A stretch of 64,000 nucleotides of DNA from Shimwellia blattae DSM 4481 = NBRC 105725 (lineage in GTDB: Bacteria > Pseudomonadota > Gammaproteobacteria > Enterobacterales > Enterobacteriaceae). Both the position numbers and the translations under genes were made by a program. The stretch is from positions 3,410,001-3,474,000 of the forward strand of contig NC_017910.1 in NCBI RefSeq assembly GCF_000262305.1. Reading direction: 5' to 3'. Numbering within the stretch: position 1 is the stretch's first letter; each line of letters begins with the position of its first letter. The notes under the pieces were generated by a model. It did no database searches, was not told where the DNA came from, and saw only the letters and a program-made list of their open reading frames with translations. Below are positions 51,542 to 61,862 of this stretch, one piece after another.

Positions 51542-51675
51542 CGAAAATCTGATTTCCGCCACAAAATCGTATTTTTCATAGATACCTAAAACAGCGCTAA
51601 CAGGCAGTTAAAATTGCTAAAAATACCACCATACCCCGCCAACATCAGCGCAATATGGCCCATATAATCAGCATA

Positions 51676-52362
51676 TTATTTCAGGATCTTTTTTTCGATA
51701 TCATGCAGCAACCGATGCAGCATGACCGTGTCGCGCTGCCCCAGAACGCCGAGCCGCTGTTGCAGCCAGTCGCTGAGTTTCTGGTCGTCGCTGACCTCCA
51801 GCGTGGTCAGCAGATTATCCATCCGCTGGCGTAATGCCCCTAATTGTTGTGCATCTACTGCGGGGCTTTGCGGCGCGGCGACCCGCATCAGCGACGAAAG
51901 CTGATAGCAATACACCATCACTGCCTGGCCAAGGTTCATAGACGGGTAGTCCGCCACCATGGGAACGCCGGTCAGAACATCTGCCAGCGCCAGCTCGTCG
52001 TTGGTCAGCCCCGCGTCCTCACGCCCGAACACCAGCGCCGTGGAGCCAACCCAGTGCTGTTTTTCTTCCAGCAGCCCGACCAGCTCCTCCGCCGTGGCGT
52101 AGTAGTGAAACCGGCTGCGGCTGCGGGCGGTGGTGGCAATGGTGAAATCGATATCCGCCAGCGCGGTTTTCAGATCGGGAAAGGTGCGGATGGCATCCAG
52201 AATATCGCCAGAGCCATGGGCCACCCAGCGGGCCTGGGGCTGCAGGTGGGCCTCACTGTCCACAATGCGTAAATCGCTGAACCCCATTGTTTTCATCGCC
52301 CGGGCCGCCGCCCCGATATTCTCTGCTCTGGCTGGCGCCACCAGGATAATGGAAAAACGCAT
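51676..52362 (-). CDS. lasT: SpoU/TrmJ-family RNA 2'-O-methyltransferase-like protein
   Basis: 228 residues from MRFSIILVAPARAENIGAAA, the length of E. coli YjtD (LasT). The SPOUT knot motifs are complete: RAENIGAAARAMKTMGF (motif 1), ALVFGREDAGLTNDEL near 115 (motif 2) and SMNLGQAVMVYCYQLSSL near 145 (motif 3). These predict SAM-dependent tRNA or rRNA methylation; the E. coli target is not settled to my knowledge. In-frame ATGs upstream (52452 and 52422) are not supported by homology. Confidence 0.92.
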   Translation of the reverse strand: MRFSIILVAPARAENIGAAARAMKTMGFSDLRIVDSEAHLQPQARWVAHGSGDILDAIRTFPDLKTALADIDFTIATTARSRSRFHYYATAEELVGLLEEKQHWVGSTALVFGREDAGLTNDELALADVLTGVPMVADYPSMNLGQAVMVYCYQLSSLMRVAAPQSPAVDAQQLGALRQRMDNLLTTLEVSDDQKLSDWLQQRLGVLGQRDTVMLHRLLHDIEKKILK

Positions 52363-52700
52363 ATTTTTTAAACCCTCTGTCACCTGCCTGACGCGTCCGG
52401 GTGGCGATATAATTCGCGTCATAAATTTACCTGGAAGCAACAAGCAGGGCACTGTTCTACTACCATAACAGTTGAAATTGTCTTCACCGTGATGATATTA
52501 AACGCAATAGAAACATATTATGATTTTTTCTATATATGATTGTTTATCATGGACAAATCGAGGGGTATTTTCGCATACTTTGCCCGCTGATTTGATTTTT
52601 TATCGTCACCCGCCCTGTGGTGGAAAGTTAAAAAAATGTGACTTAGGCTAGCAATGCGCTACGATGATTTCATCAAACTGTTAACGTGCTACAATTGAAA

Positions 52701-52714
52701 TTGATATATGTCAA
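52701..52714. promoter_or_regulatory. FNR box upstream of arcA
   Basis: TTGATATATGTCAA differs from the consensus TTGAT-N4-ATCAA at one position. FNR is known to activate arcA in E. coli. It lies about 280 bp before the arcA start, among several promoters. Confidence 0.7.
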
Positions 52715-52783
52715 CGAAGCATAGTTTTATTGGGCGTCTGAACCGACTCAGCCTGTTATGTTGCTGTTAAAATGGTTAGGATA

Positions 52784-52897
52784 TTAGCCGTTTTTGACAC
52801 CGTCGGGTCTAAAGGGAACGGTACCCACGACCAAGCTAATGATGTTGTTGACGTTGATGGAAAGTGCATCAAGAACGCAATTACGTACTTTAGTCAT
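52784..52897 (-). CDS. yjjY: YjjY-like small open frame opposite the arcA leader
   Basis: Thirty-seven codons on the minus strand. The first 26 residues (MTKVRNCVLDALSINVNNII, then SLVVGT) agree with my memory of E. coli YjjY (46 residues). After that the frame differs and ends early at TAA 52784. There is no strong ribosome-binding site. The conservation may come from the arcA leader on the other strand instead of a protein. Confidence 0.4.
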   Translation of the reverse strand: MTKVRNCVLDALSINVNNIISLVVGTVPFRPDGVKNG

Positions 52898-52995
52898 ATG
52901 TTAGGCCGCGCATGTTAATTCACAGCATGCATCAGGCAGGTCAGGGACTTCTGTACTTCCTGTTTCGATTAAGTTGGCAATTTTAGGTAGCAAAC

Positions 52996-53712
52996 ATGCA
53001 GACCCCTCACATTCTTATTGTTGAAGACGAGTTGGTAACACGCAACACGTTGAAAAGTATTTTCGAAGCAGAAGGCTATGATGTCTTTGAAGCGACTGAC
53101 GGCGCTGAAATGCATCAGATCCTCTCTGATAACGATATCAACCTGGTGATTATGGATATTAATCTGCCGGGTAAAAACGGATTACTGCTGGCCCGCGAAC
53201 TGCGCGAGCAGGCAAACGTGGCGCTGATGTTTCTGACCGGCCGCGATAATGAAGTCGATAAAATCCTGGGTCTTGAAATCGGCGCAGATGATTACATCAC
53301 CAAACCGTTCAACCCGCGCGAGCTGACTATCCGCGCCCGCAACCTGCTGTCCCGCACCATGAATCTGGGCACCACAGGCGAAGAGCGCCGTTCCGTTGAA
53401 AGCTACAAGTTCAACGGCTGGGAGCTGGATATTAACAGCCGCTCACTGATTAGCCCTGCGGGCGAACAGTACAAACTGCCGCGCAGTGAATTCCGCGCGA
53501 TGCTGCACTTCTGCGAAAACCCGGGCAAGATCCAGTCCCGTGCGGAACTGCTGAAGAAAATGACCGGTCGCGAGCTCAAGCCCCATGACCGTACTGTAGA
53601 CGTGACCATCCGCCGTATTCGTAAGCATTTCGAATCCACGCCGGATACGCCGGAAATCATCGCCACTATCCACGGTGAAGGTTACCGGTTCTGCGGCGAT
53701 CTGCAGGAATAA
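52996..53712 (+). CDS. arcA: Response regulator ArcA
   Basis: OmpR/PhoB-type regulator of aerobic metabolism, phosphorylated by ArcB under low oxygen. At 238 residues it equals E. coli ArcA. The receiver domain has the phospho-acceptor Asp54 (LVIMDINLPG), acidic pair Glu10-Asp11 and the switch lysine in DDYITKPFNPRELTIRARNL. The C-terminal winged helix ends with DVTIRRIRKHFESTPDTPEI and IHGEGYRF. A TAGC-AAAC spacer precedes the ATG with only a weak ribosome-binding site. Confidence 0.98.
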   Translation: MQTPHILIVEDELVTRNTLKSIFEAEGYDVFEATDGAEMHQILSDNDINLVIMDINLPGKNGLLLARELREQANVALMFLTGRDNEVDKILGLEIGADDYITKPFNPRELTIRARNLLSRTMNLGTTGEERRSVESYKFNGWELDINSRSLISPAGEQYKLPRSEFRAMLHFCENPGKIQSRAELLKKMTGRELKPHDRTVDVTIRRIRKHFESTPDTPEIIATIHGEGYRFCGDLQE

Positions 53713-53732
53713 TCACCCCTGCACCGTCACAC

Positions 53733-53763
53733 AAAAAAGGCCGGGTAACCCGGCCTTTTTTTA
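53733..53763. terminator. Bidirectional arcA / creA terminator
   Basis: AAAAAAGGCCGGG and CCCGGCCTTTTTTT form a strong stem with T-runs on both strands, midway between the convergent stops of arcA and creA. Confidence 0.92.
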
Positions 53764-53773
53764 TCTGCGCTGA

Positions 53774-54247
53774 TCACTCCTTCCAGGGCATAATCGGCAC
53801 CGCGCTCAGCGCGTTTTTCGGTGAACCATCCACCACCTTATCGGAATAGGCCAGATAGGCCAGCGCATTACGTTTCGCATCGTAGAAACGCACCACCTGG
53901 AGCGTTTTGAAGACCATCGAAATGCGTTTCTGGAACACCACTTCGCCCTGCGCCTTCCCGGCTTTTATCTTCGGGCTCAGTTCAACCGGCCCCACCTGCT
54001 GGCAGGAGATCGCCGCATCGGCAGTATCTTCCGCAAGGCCCAGCCCCCCTTTGATACCACCGGTTTTCGCCCGGCTCAGATAGCAGGTCACGTTCTTAAC
54101 ATCGGGGTCGTCGAACGCCTCCACCACGATTTTATGATCCGGCCCGATCATCTTAAAAACCGTATCAACAGAGCCGATCTGCTCGGCGCTAACTGACTGA
54201 CTTACCAGTAAAAAAGCCGCAGACAACCATAAGATTTTTTGTTTCAT
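53774..54247 (-). CDS. creA: Periplasmic CreA family protein
   Basis: 157 residues from MKQKILWLSAAFLLVSQSVSA, with signal peptide cleavage expected after residue 21. The mature DUF/CreA domain includes GSVDTVFKMIGPDHKIVVEA, VTCYLSRAKTGGIKGGLGLA and ISMVFKTLQVVRFYDAKRNA. The function is unknown. In E. coli it heads creABCD, but here arcA follows directly and creB, creC and creD are missing. Divergent from rob. Confidence 0.93.
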   Translation of the reverse strand: MKQKILWLSAAFLLVSQSVSAEQIGSVDTVFKMIGPDHKIVVEAFDDPDVKNVTCYLSRAKTGGIKGGLGLAEDTADAAISCQQVGPVELSPKIKAGKAQGEVVFQKRISMVFKTLQVVRFYDAKRNALAYLAYSDKVVDGSPKNALSAVPIMPWKE

Positions 54248-54450
54248 ATTATTACCAACGCTCATTATTTAAGCGATTATTTCACGGGATTTCATAAAAA
54301 TCGGTTTATTATCACATTATTAATTATTAAATAGTATTGCAGGGTTTGAAGCGCACATCTTGTTAAAAAAAACTCTCAAACCGGTAACAACAAAAAATGC
54401 TATGATCGAAACCTGGTTATGAGTCTGAGTTAGCAGGATGGGAATATTAT

Positions 54451-55320
54451 ATGGATCAAGCTGGAATTATTCGCGATCTACTTGTCTGGCTCGAGGGCCA
54501 TCTGGATCAGCCACTCTCGCTGGATAACGTGGCCGCAAAAGCAGGTTACTCCAAGTGGCACCTGCAACGTATGTTTAAAGATGTCACCGGGCAAGCTATT
54601 GGCGCTTATATCCGCGCCCGCCGGTTGTCAAAAGCGGCCGTGGCCTTGCGCCTGACCGCGCGCCCTATCCTGGATATCGCCCTGCAATACCGTTTCGACT
54701 CCCAGCAAACCTTCACCCGGGCCTTTAAAAAACAGTTTGCCCAGACCCCTGCCCTGTACCGCCGCAACCCGGACTGGCTGTCATTTGGTATCCGCCCGCC
54801 GATCCGCCTGGATGACTTTACCCCTCCGCAGCCACAGTTTGTTACTCTGCCGGAAATGCACCTGCTGGGTGTAACTCAGAACTATAGCTGCTCCCTGGAG
54901 CAGATAAGCCAGTTCCGCAGCGATATGCGCATCCAGTTCTGGACCCAGTTCCTGGCAAATGCGCCGTCACTGCCCCCGGTACTGTATGGCCTGCATGAAT
55001 CACTCCCCAGCCAGGAAAAAGACGACGAGCAGGGGGTGCTCTACACCACGGCCCTGACACCGGAAATGGCCAACGGCCATATTCCCCAGGCCCAGCCCGT
55101 CCTGCTGGAAGGCGGGGATTATGTCCAGTTCACCTACGACGGCCCCGCCGATGGTCTGCAGGCGTTTATTTTGCTGATTTACGGCACCTGCATGCCAATG
55201 CTGAACCTGAACCGGCGTAAAGGGCTGGATATTGAGCGCTTCTTCCCGGCCTCTGAGGCGAATGTTCACGATCATCAGCGCAGCATCCGCTGCGAATATC
55301 TGATTCCGGTGAAAAGTTAA
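54451..55320 (+). CDS. rob: AraC-family regulator Rob
   Basis: 289 residues as in E. coli. The N-terminal 105 residues carry the two helix-turn-helix units (VAAKAGYSKWHLQRMFKDVT and ILDIALQYRFDSQQTFTRAF) that bind mar/sox/rob boxes. The C-terminal GyrI-like domain (about 120-289) binds effectors such as bile salts. The N-terminal half is nearly identical to E. coli while the C-terminal half is more diverged. The stop overlaps that of gpmB by 4 bp. Confidence 0.96.
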   Translation: MDQAGIIRDLLVWLEGHLDQPLSLDNVAAKAGYSKWHLQRMFKDVTGQAIGAYIRARRLSKAAVALRLTARPILDIALQYRFDSQQTFTRAFKKQFAQTPALYRRNPDWLSFGIRPPIRLDDFTPPQPQFVTLPEMHLLGVTQNYSCSLEQISQFRSDMRIQFWTQFLANAPSLPPVLYGLHESLPSQEKDDEQGVLYTTALTPEMANGHIPQAQPVLLEGGDYVQFTYDGPADGLQAFILLIYGTCMPMLNLNRRKGLDIERFFPASEANVHDHQRSIRCEYLIPVKS

Positions 55321-55964
55321 CGCTGCAGTTCATCAAGCGCCGGGGCGTCCAGATGGGAGACGTCTCCGGCGGTTTCCACAATCCAGCCATTAGCCAGCCA
55401 GGCACTCTGCTGAAAATCGACCCGGGAAATCGAGCAGTTACGCAGCCGTAACCGGCGCTCTGCCCAGGCCGGTAGCCCTAGGATCGTGCTCACCAGGCAG
55501 CCCAGCGCCATACCGTGGCTCACCAGCAGCGGCTTGCTCCCGGCGGGAAGCGCCCGGCAGGCATCCAGCGCCGCGTGCATCCGCAGGCTCACCTCCAGCA
55601 TCGACTCCCCTTGTGGAATGCGCCCCTCCGGGTTGCCGTTTACCAGCTGGCGCCGCCACTGCTCTTCTTCCTGCGTGAGCGTGTCCAGATTACGCTGCTC
55701 CAGCACCCCCATATTCAGCTCGCGCAGCCGGGCATCCGCTATCACCTCGCAGCCGCAGGCCCGGGCGATAATCTCCGCCGTGCGCCGGGTGCGCCCGAGA
55801 TCGCTTGTGATCACATGGGTGATGCCGTAATTGCGGACCCGTTCAGCCACCTGCCAGGCCTGGCGTTCCCCCACCTCGGTTAGCGGGCTGTCTGACTGTC
55901 CCTGAATGCGGCGTTGCGCATTCCACTGTGTTTCGCCGTGGCGAACAAGATATACCTGTAGCAT
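55317..55964 (-). CDS. gpmB: Histidine phosphatase family protein GpmB
   Basis: 215 residues as in E. coli, annotated historically as phosphoglycerate mutase 2 but more probably a phosphatase. The phosphohistidine motif YLVRHGETQWNAQRRIQGQS lies at residues 5-24, the second catalytic histidine in LLVSHGMALGCLVSTILGLP near 150 and the acidic residue in RLRELNMGVLEQRN near 82. Convergent with rob. Confidence 0.94.
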   Translation of the reverse strand: MLQVYLVRHGETQWNAQRRIQGQSDSPLTEVGERQAWQVAERVRNYGITHVITSDLGRTRRTAEIIARACGCEVIADARLRELNMGVLEQRNLDTLTQEEEQWRRQLVNGNPEGRIPQGESMLEVSLRMHAALDACRALPAGSKPLLVSHGMALGCLVSTILGLPAWAERRLRLRNCSISRVDFQQSAWLANGWIVETAGDVSHLDAPALDELQR

Positions 55965-56014
55965 ATTGTGATCCGCTATACTGCCCTGATATCAAATAAG
56001 TGAGTGTAGTGATT

Positions 56015-56530
56015 ATGTACCACATTATCTCCGCCACCAAAAACCCGGCGAAAATTCAGGCAATTCTGCAGGGGTTTGAAGCGGTGTTCGGGGCAGGATC
56101 CTGCCATATTGAGGCAGTAAGCGTCGGGAGCGGCGTCCCGGAACAGCCAATTGGTGATGCGCAAACGCGCCAGGGGGCCCGCCAGCGGGTGATTAACGCA
56201 CGTCAGGTTAAACCGGAGGCCGACTTCTGGGTCGCCATTGAGGCGGGTATCGATCAGGGAAGTACCTACAGCTGGGTGGTGGTGGAAAACCACAGCCAGC
56301 GCGGTGAGGCCCGTTCGGCCACCCTGCCCCTGCCGGAAAAAGTCCTGGCCCGGGTCATGGAAGGTGAAGCGTTAGGCCCGGTGATGTCCGCGCTGACCGG
56401 TATCGAGCAGATTGGCCGCAAAGAAGGGGCAATAGGTGTCTTTACCGCAGGCGCGCTGACCCGCAGCAGCGTTTATCTTCAGGCGGTGGTGCTGGCGCTC
56501 AGCCCGTTTCATAACGCCATCTACCGCTGA
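56015..56530 (+). CDS. yjjX: Inosine/xanthosine triphosphatase YjjX
   Basis: House-cleaning ITPase/XTPase of 171 residues (E. coli 170). Family blocks: SATKNPAKIQAILQGFEAVF at the N-terminus, then PEADFWVAIEAGID near 70, QRGEARSATLPLP and EGALGVFTAG-type GRKEGAIGVFTAGALTRSSV near 130. The ATG at 56015 fits homologues; the frame is open to a GTG at 56000. Its end overlaps that of trpR by 10 bp, tail to tail. Confidence 0.93.
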   Translation: MYHIISATKNPAKIQAILQGFEAVFGAGSCHIEAVSVGSGVPEQPIGDAQTRQGARQRVINARQVKPEADFWVAIEAGIDQGSTYSWVVVENHSQRGEARSATLPLPEKVLARVMEGEALGPVMSALTGIEQIGRKEGAIGVFTAGALTRSSVYLQAVVLALSPFHNAIYR

Positions 56531-56850
56531 TGGGCGGCAAGCACCTTTTCCAGCCAGGCCCGCAGATCCGGCGGCGCTGATTTCAGGCTATTTGAACCGC
56601 GGGTAATGGTCGCAATGCCCGCCCCCAGCTCGCTTTTCAGCTCGCGCTGGCTCATCTCGCCGCGCAGCAACTCTTCAATAATACGCACCCGGGTGCCAAG
56701 GGCGGTGCGCTCGTCCGGGGTCAGCATCAGGGTCAGAAATGGCAAAGCCTGCTGGTCAGCAAAGGAATCCCGCAGCAGATCCACAAAGCGCAACCACTCC
56801 TGGTGGCTCTGCTCGGCCTGTTCTGCGGAATAAGGGGAAGGTTGAGTCAT
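56521..56850 (-). CDS. trpR: Trp operon repressor TrpR
   Basis: Tryptophan-activated all-helical repressor of 109 residues (E. coli 108). The DNA-reading helix-turn-helix is REMSQRELKSELGAGIATIT-like (MSQRELKSELGAGIATITRG near 67-86), with the tryptophan pocket around LGTRVRIIEELL. A TrpR operator lies just upstream, indicating autoregulation. Confidence 0.97.
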   Translation of the reverse strand: MTQPSPYSAEQAEQSHQEWLRFVDLLRDSFADQQALPFLTLMLTPDERTALGTRVRIIEELLRGEMSQRELKSELGAGIATITRGSNSLKSAPPDLRAWLEKVLAAHQR

Positions 56851-56861
56851 GTTATGCCACC

Positions 56862-56879
56862 GTACTATTCAACAAGTAC
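56862..56879. promoter_or_regulatory. TrpR operator
   Basis: GTACTATTCAACAAGTAC is an 18-bp imperfect palindrome matching the trp operator pattern GTACT-N8-AGTAC. It lies 11-28 bp upstream of the trpR start codon. Confidence 0.85.
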
Positions 56880-56905
56880 AGCAGCATAACATATTCACGG
56901 ACAAA

Positions 56906-58840
56906 TCAATAACGGCGCTGCCACTCCGCGTCTGTCATGAGCGTGGTATTGCCCCCCATGAAGTAGCGATAGTATGCGTCGTAGGCCAGAACATTCTTCA
57001 CATATCCCCGGGTTTCTGAGAACGGAATACTTTCAATAAAGGCCACGGCGTCAATGCGCCCGGCGCTGTTGCCAAGCCAGGTGCGCACCCGCCCCGGGCC
57101 TGCGTTATAGGCCACAGACGCAAAGATCCGGTTATTGCCGAACTGATCGATAACATACTGCAGGTAGCTGGTGCCGAGGTTGATATTCATCTCCGGATCC
57201 AGCAACTGGGACTGGCTGCTATAGCCCGGAATACTGAACATCCTGGCCGTATGCTGGGCGGTGGCGGGCATCAGTTGCATCAGGCCGCTGGCCCCCACCG
57301 GCGAGCCGATTTTCGGGTTCCAGGCGCTTTCCTGGCGGGCTATCGCCATCGCATAACTGACAGAGACCGCTTTGCCGCTGGTGTAGCGCTCAAACAGGTT
57401 CTTATAGGCCAGGGGGAAGCGCTCGCGCAGGTTATCCCACAGCTTACCGGCGATGGTGGCCTGCACACTCAGATCCCACCAGCCGCGGTCCAGAGCGTAA
57501 CTGGCCAGCGCCCCCTGCTCATCTTTGCTGCGGCTGGCAATATAGCCGGACCACTCGCCGCGCGCGGTGTTATCCAGCCCCCAGTACATCAGCTCGCGAA
57601 TGCGCGCCATCTCCGGCCCCTGCACCAGCGCCGGGTTCACTTCCGGTGGCTTATTGATATACAGGGTGTACTCTTCACCCAGCTTCTGGGCGGCGGCCAT
57701 CGGGTAAAATCCGCGTTTTTTCATTAACTCACGCAGAATAGCCTTACCCTCGTCATCACGCCCCTGCTCCAGCAGCAGATCGGCCTGCCAGTATTGCCAT
57801 TCGTCTTTTTGTTTATCATCCATGGGCAGGCGGGCAATCCAGGTATTCAGGCCCGCGTGATCGCCGGTTCCCAGCGCCATGCGGATACGGCGCTCAATCA
57901 GCGATGCGTCATCCGAGCGCATCACCACATCATCACGCCAGCGTGCCTGCTCGCTGGTCGCGTCGTTCCCCATCAGCCGCCAGGCCACGACTTCATGCAG
58001 TGCCTGGGCCTGCTTGTCGGTGAACTGCTGGGCCTGAATCAGCGACGGTAACATCAGCCGGGCATTTTCCGCATCCTGGCGGGCCACACTGGCAAATGCC
58101 GCGATCACCGCATCCCGGGAGAAGTCTGTGGCCGGTACTGCGCGGGCAAAGCTCATCACGCTGTTGGGGTTACCGGCTAAAGAGACCAGCGGTGCCGAGA
58201 GCGACTGGTATCCGGGGGGCATATCGCTGGCCAGGCGGGAAACCAGGCTGGTATTGCCCTGCTTTATCGCCAGGCGGATCCGCTCCAGATACTCCTGCGG
58301 CTGCTGGTTACCGGAGGTGCGCCAGCTGGCAAACAGAGACTCACAGGCAGCGGGCATATTTTTGCCGGTGGGCCACAGGGTTCTGGCCCCTGCCCAGGCG
58401 GCCTGCCCCTGGCCGGTGCTCCATTTTGCGTAATAGAAATTACATTTTGCTTCCGTTGCCGGGGGTGGCTCCGGGCTGAAGGCCAGCACGCCGTTCCAGT
58501 CCTGGCGGCGGGCCAGCTCGTTAACAAAGCGTGATTTCAGCGAGCGCGCCAGCGGGAGCGTCGGGTTCTTCTCAATAAACTGCGCCACGCCAATGGTGGT
58601 TTCATTGGCTAAATCGTCTGTCAGCTGGCGGTATTCCAGGTACGGGTAGAGTGGGTAATCACGCAGGGTGGGCATCAGTTGCGCGACCACATCCATCTGG
58701 CGGTTATCCCAGGCCTGTTTTACTTGTGCGTAGCGGTTACGCTGCTCATCCAGTGAATCCGCCCGGGCAACCTGATTAAGCGTTAATACACACACCCCGG
58801 CGGCCAGCGCGCGCCACATTATCTGTTTGGCTTTCCCCAC
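56906..58840 (-). CDS. slt: Soluble lytic murein transglycosylase Slt70
   Basis: Periplasmic exo-acting transglycosylase of 644 residues (E. coli 645). The start is GTG at 58840, with GAGGAG 5 nt upstream, giving MGKAKQIMWRALAAGVCVLT; the signal peptide should be cut after VARA near residue 27. A long alpha-helical superhelical domain follows. The C-terminal lysozyme-like domain has the catalytic Glu in MAIARQESAWNPKIGSPVGA and then SGLMQLMPATAQ and VAYNAGPGRVRTWLG. Confidence 0.96.
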   Translation of the reverse strand: MGKAKQIMWRALAAGVCVLTLNQVARADSLDEQRNRYAQVKQAWDNRQMDVVAQLMPTLRDYPLYPYLEYRQLTDDLANETTIGVAQFIEKNPTLPLARSLKSRFVNELARRQDWNGVLAFSPEPPPATEAKCNFYYAKWSTGQGQAAWAGARTLWPTGKNMPAACESLFASWRTSGNQQPQEYLERIRLAIKQGNTSLVSRLASDMPPGYQSLSAPLVSLAGNPNSVMSFARAVPATDFSRDAVIAAFASVARQDAENARLMLPSLIQAQQFTDKQAQALHEVVAWRLMGNDATSEQARWRDDVVMRSDDASLIERRIRMALGTGDHAGLNTWIARLPMDDKQKDEWQYWQADLLLEQGRDDEGKAILRELMKKRGFYPMAAAQKLGEEYTLYINKPPEVNPALVQGPEMARIRELMYWGLDNTARGEWSGYIASRSKDEQGALASYALDRGWWDLSVQATIAGKLWDNLRERFPLAYKNLFERYTSGKAVSVSYAMAIARQESAWNPKIGSPVGASGLMQLMPATAQHTARMFSIPGYSSQSQLLDPEMNINLGTSYLQYVIDQFGNNRIFASVAYNAGPGRVRTWLGNSAGRIDAVAFIESIPFSETRGYVKNVLAYDAYYRYFMGGNTTLMTDAEWQRRY

Positions 58841-59076
58841 AACGACTCCTCGATTCAATTGATCACATCGCGGCCTCATGCCGCCGTCATCAAAAACTTA
58901 TTTTATGCTAACTGTCCCGCTCCGCAGACGCCATGTTGCGCGCACAATTTTACGATTTCGCCGGGTCATTAACGCTTTGGGCTGCGCTGGCTGGGATTCA
59001 GGCAGGAAAACGGCTACACTTCGCCTGGTAAAAAATCATCATCTCATATCACGATATAAAGAGGCGAAGTCGCAAC

Positions 59077-60747
<1,671 letters not shown>

Positions 60748-60753
60748 GCGTAC

Positions 60754-60780
60754 TACCCCCTTCCCTGCGGAAGGGGGTTA
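60754..60780 (+). terminator. ettA terminator
   Basis: ACCCCCTTCC and GGAAGGGGGT pair across a CTGC loop directly after the ettA stop; the T-run is short. Confidence 0.75.
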
Positions 60781-60817
60781 TCTGCCTTCCGCCAGCCACC
60801 TGATTTTACCGGTGACA

Positions 60818-61732
60818 TTACCCGCCCGCCGCTGACGTGTTCCCGTAAAAATGGGTCAGCCCGTCGAATTGCAGTGCAAACTCCACATAGCTCGCCAGTG
60901 CAGGGGCATTCAGCTTGCGCCCCGGATAGACCAGATACAGATCATTGCCCTGAACGGACCAGCCCTCCAGCACCGGAGTCAGCAGCCCGCGCTCAACCTC
61001 GTTGCTCAGCAGGAATGCCGGTAACAGGGTGATCCCGCCCCGGGCGATGGCGGCCTCTCTGGCATACAGCAGGTTATCCGTCAGATGGGTGCCGGGAATG
61101 TCGTAGCGGTAAAACTGCTGATCCCGCTCCAGTACCCACTCACGCCAGGCCTGATGACCAATACACTGGTGGTTAGCCAAATCCCGGGGGTGGACCAGGG
61201 CGGGGCTGCGGGCCAGATAGTCCGGGGACGCCAGCAGAAAGCGCGGGCAGTGACCAATAAACCGGCCAATCAGGGAGGAGTCCTGCGGCTTACCGGTTCG
61301 CAGCGCGATATCAAAGCCATCCTGAATCAGATCGCGGATATTATCCGACACGCTGACATCGAGCGTCACATCCGGATATTGCTGATGAAAGGCCGTATTC
61401 AGCCGGGCCAGCAGCGTTGCGCCAATGCCCGCCGGGCAGGTTATCCGTAACCGGCCACTGGGGTTATCCCGCAGGCGCTGAATGGCGTAGTCGGCCCGCT
61501 CGCTGGCGGCCATCATCTCCCGGCAGTGCACCAGATAATGCTCCCCGGCGAAGGTCAGATTCAGCTGGCGCGTGGTCCGGTTCAGCAGGCGGATCCCCAG
61601 TTGCTGCTCCAGCTGGCTAATGCGCTGGCTGACGCTGGACTTCGGCAGCCCGGCTTTGCGGGCGGCGGCAGTGAAGCTGCCGCACTCTGCCACCAGGGCA
61701 AACAGCGCCATATCCTGAAGTTGTCGGAACAT
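60818..61732 (-). CDS. LysR-type transcriptional regulator
   Basis: 304 residues from MFRQLQDMALFALVAECGSF. The winged helix (1-60) has the standard SFTAAARKAGLPKSSVSQRI and LEQQLGIRLLNRTTR blocks. The effector-binding domain follows, with GRLRITCPAGIGATLL near 90 and IALRTGKPQDSSLIGR near 140; it belongs to the CrgA/AaeR-like group judging by this pattern. An in-frame ATG at 61774 is less likely because GAGG lies ahead of 61732. Divergent from the oxidoreductase at 61863, its probable target. Not present here in E. coli. Confidence 0.85.
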   Translation of the reverse strand: MFRQLQDMALFALVAECGSFTAAARKAGLPKSSVSQRISQLEQQLGIRLLNRTTRQLNLTFAGEHYLVHCREMMAASERADYAIQRLRDNPSGRLRITCPAGIGATLLARLNTAFHQQYPDVTLDVSVSDNIRDLIQDGFDIALRTGKPQDSSLIGRFIGHCPRFLLASPDYLARSPALVHPRDLANHQCIGHQAWREWVLERDQQFYRYDIPGTHLTDNLLYAREAAIARGGITLLPAFLLSNEVERGLLTPVLEGWSVQGNDLYLVYPGRKLNAPALASYVEFALQFDGLTHFYGNTSAAGG

Positions 61733-61862
61733 GATTGTTCGCCTCATATAAACAGTGAGTTCCTGATTGTCCATCTTATCACTTAGCGGCCACGCGCATA
61801 GACTAGGCTTTACTGAACCCGCCCATCCGACAACGGGTATGACAAATTAAAGAGGTATTCCC

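Larger units (their letters stand above)
52363..52995. promoter_or_regulatory. Long lasT-arcA control region and arcA leader
   Basis: 633 bp between divergent genes. The half nearest arcA (about 52680-52995) is, as far as I recall, almost base-for-base the E. coli arcA upstream region, far more conserved than non-coding DNA usually is, including the FNR-type site and the stretch opposite the yjjY frame. The half nearest lasT is AT-rich and shows no clear feature. Confidence 0.75.
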
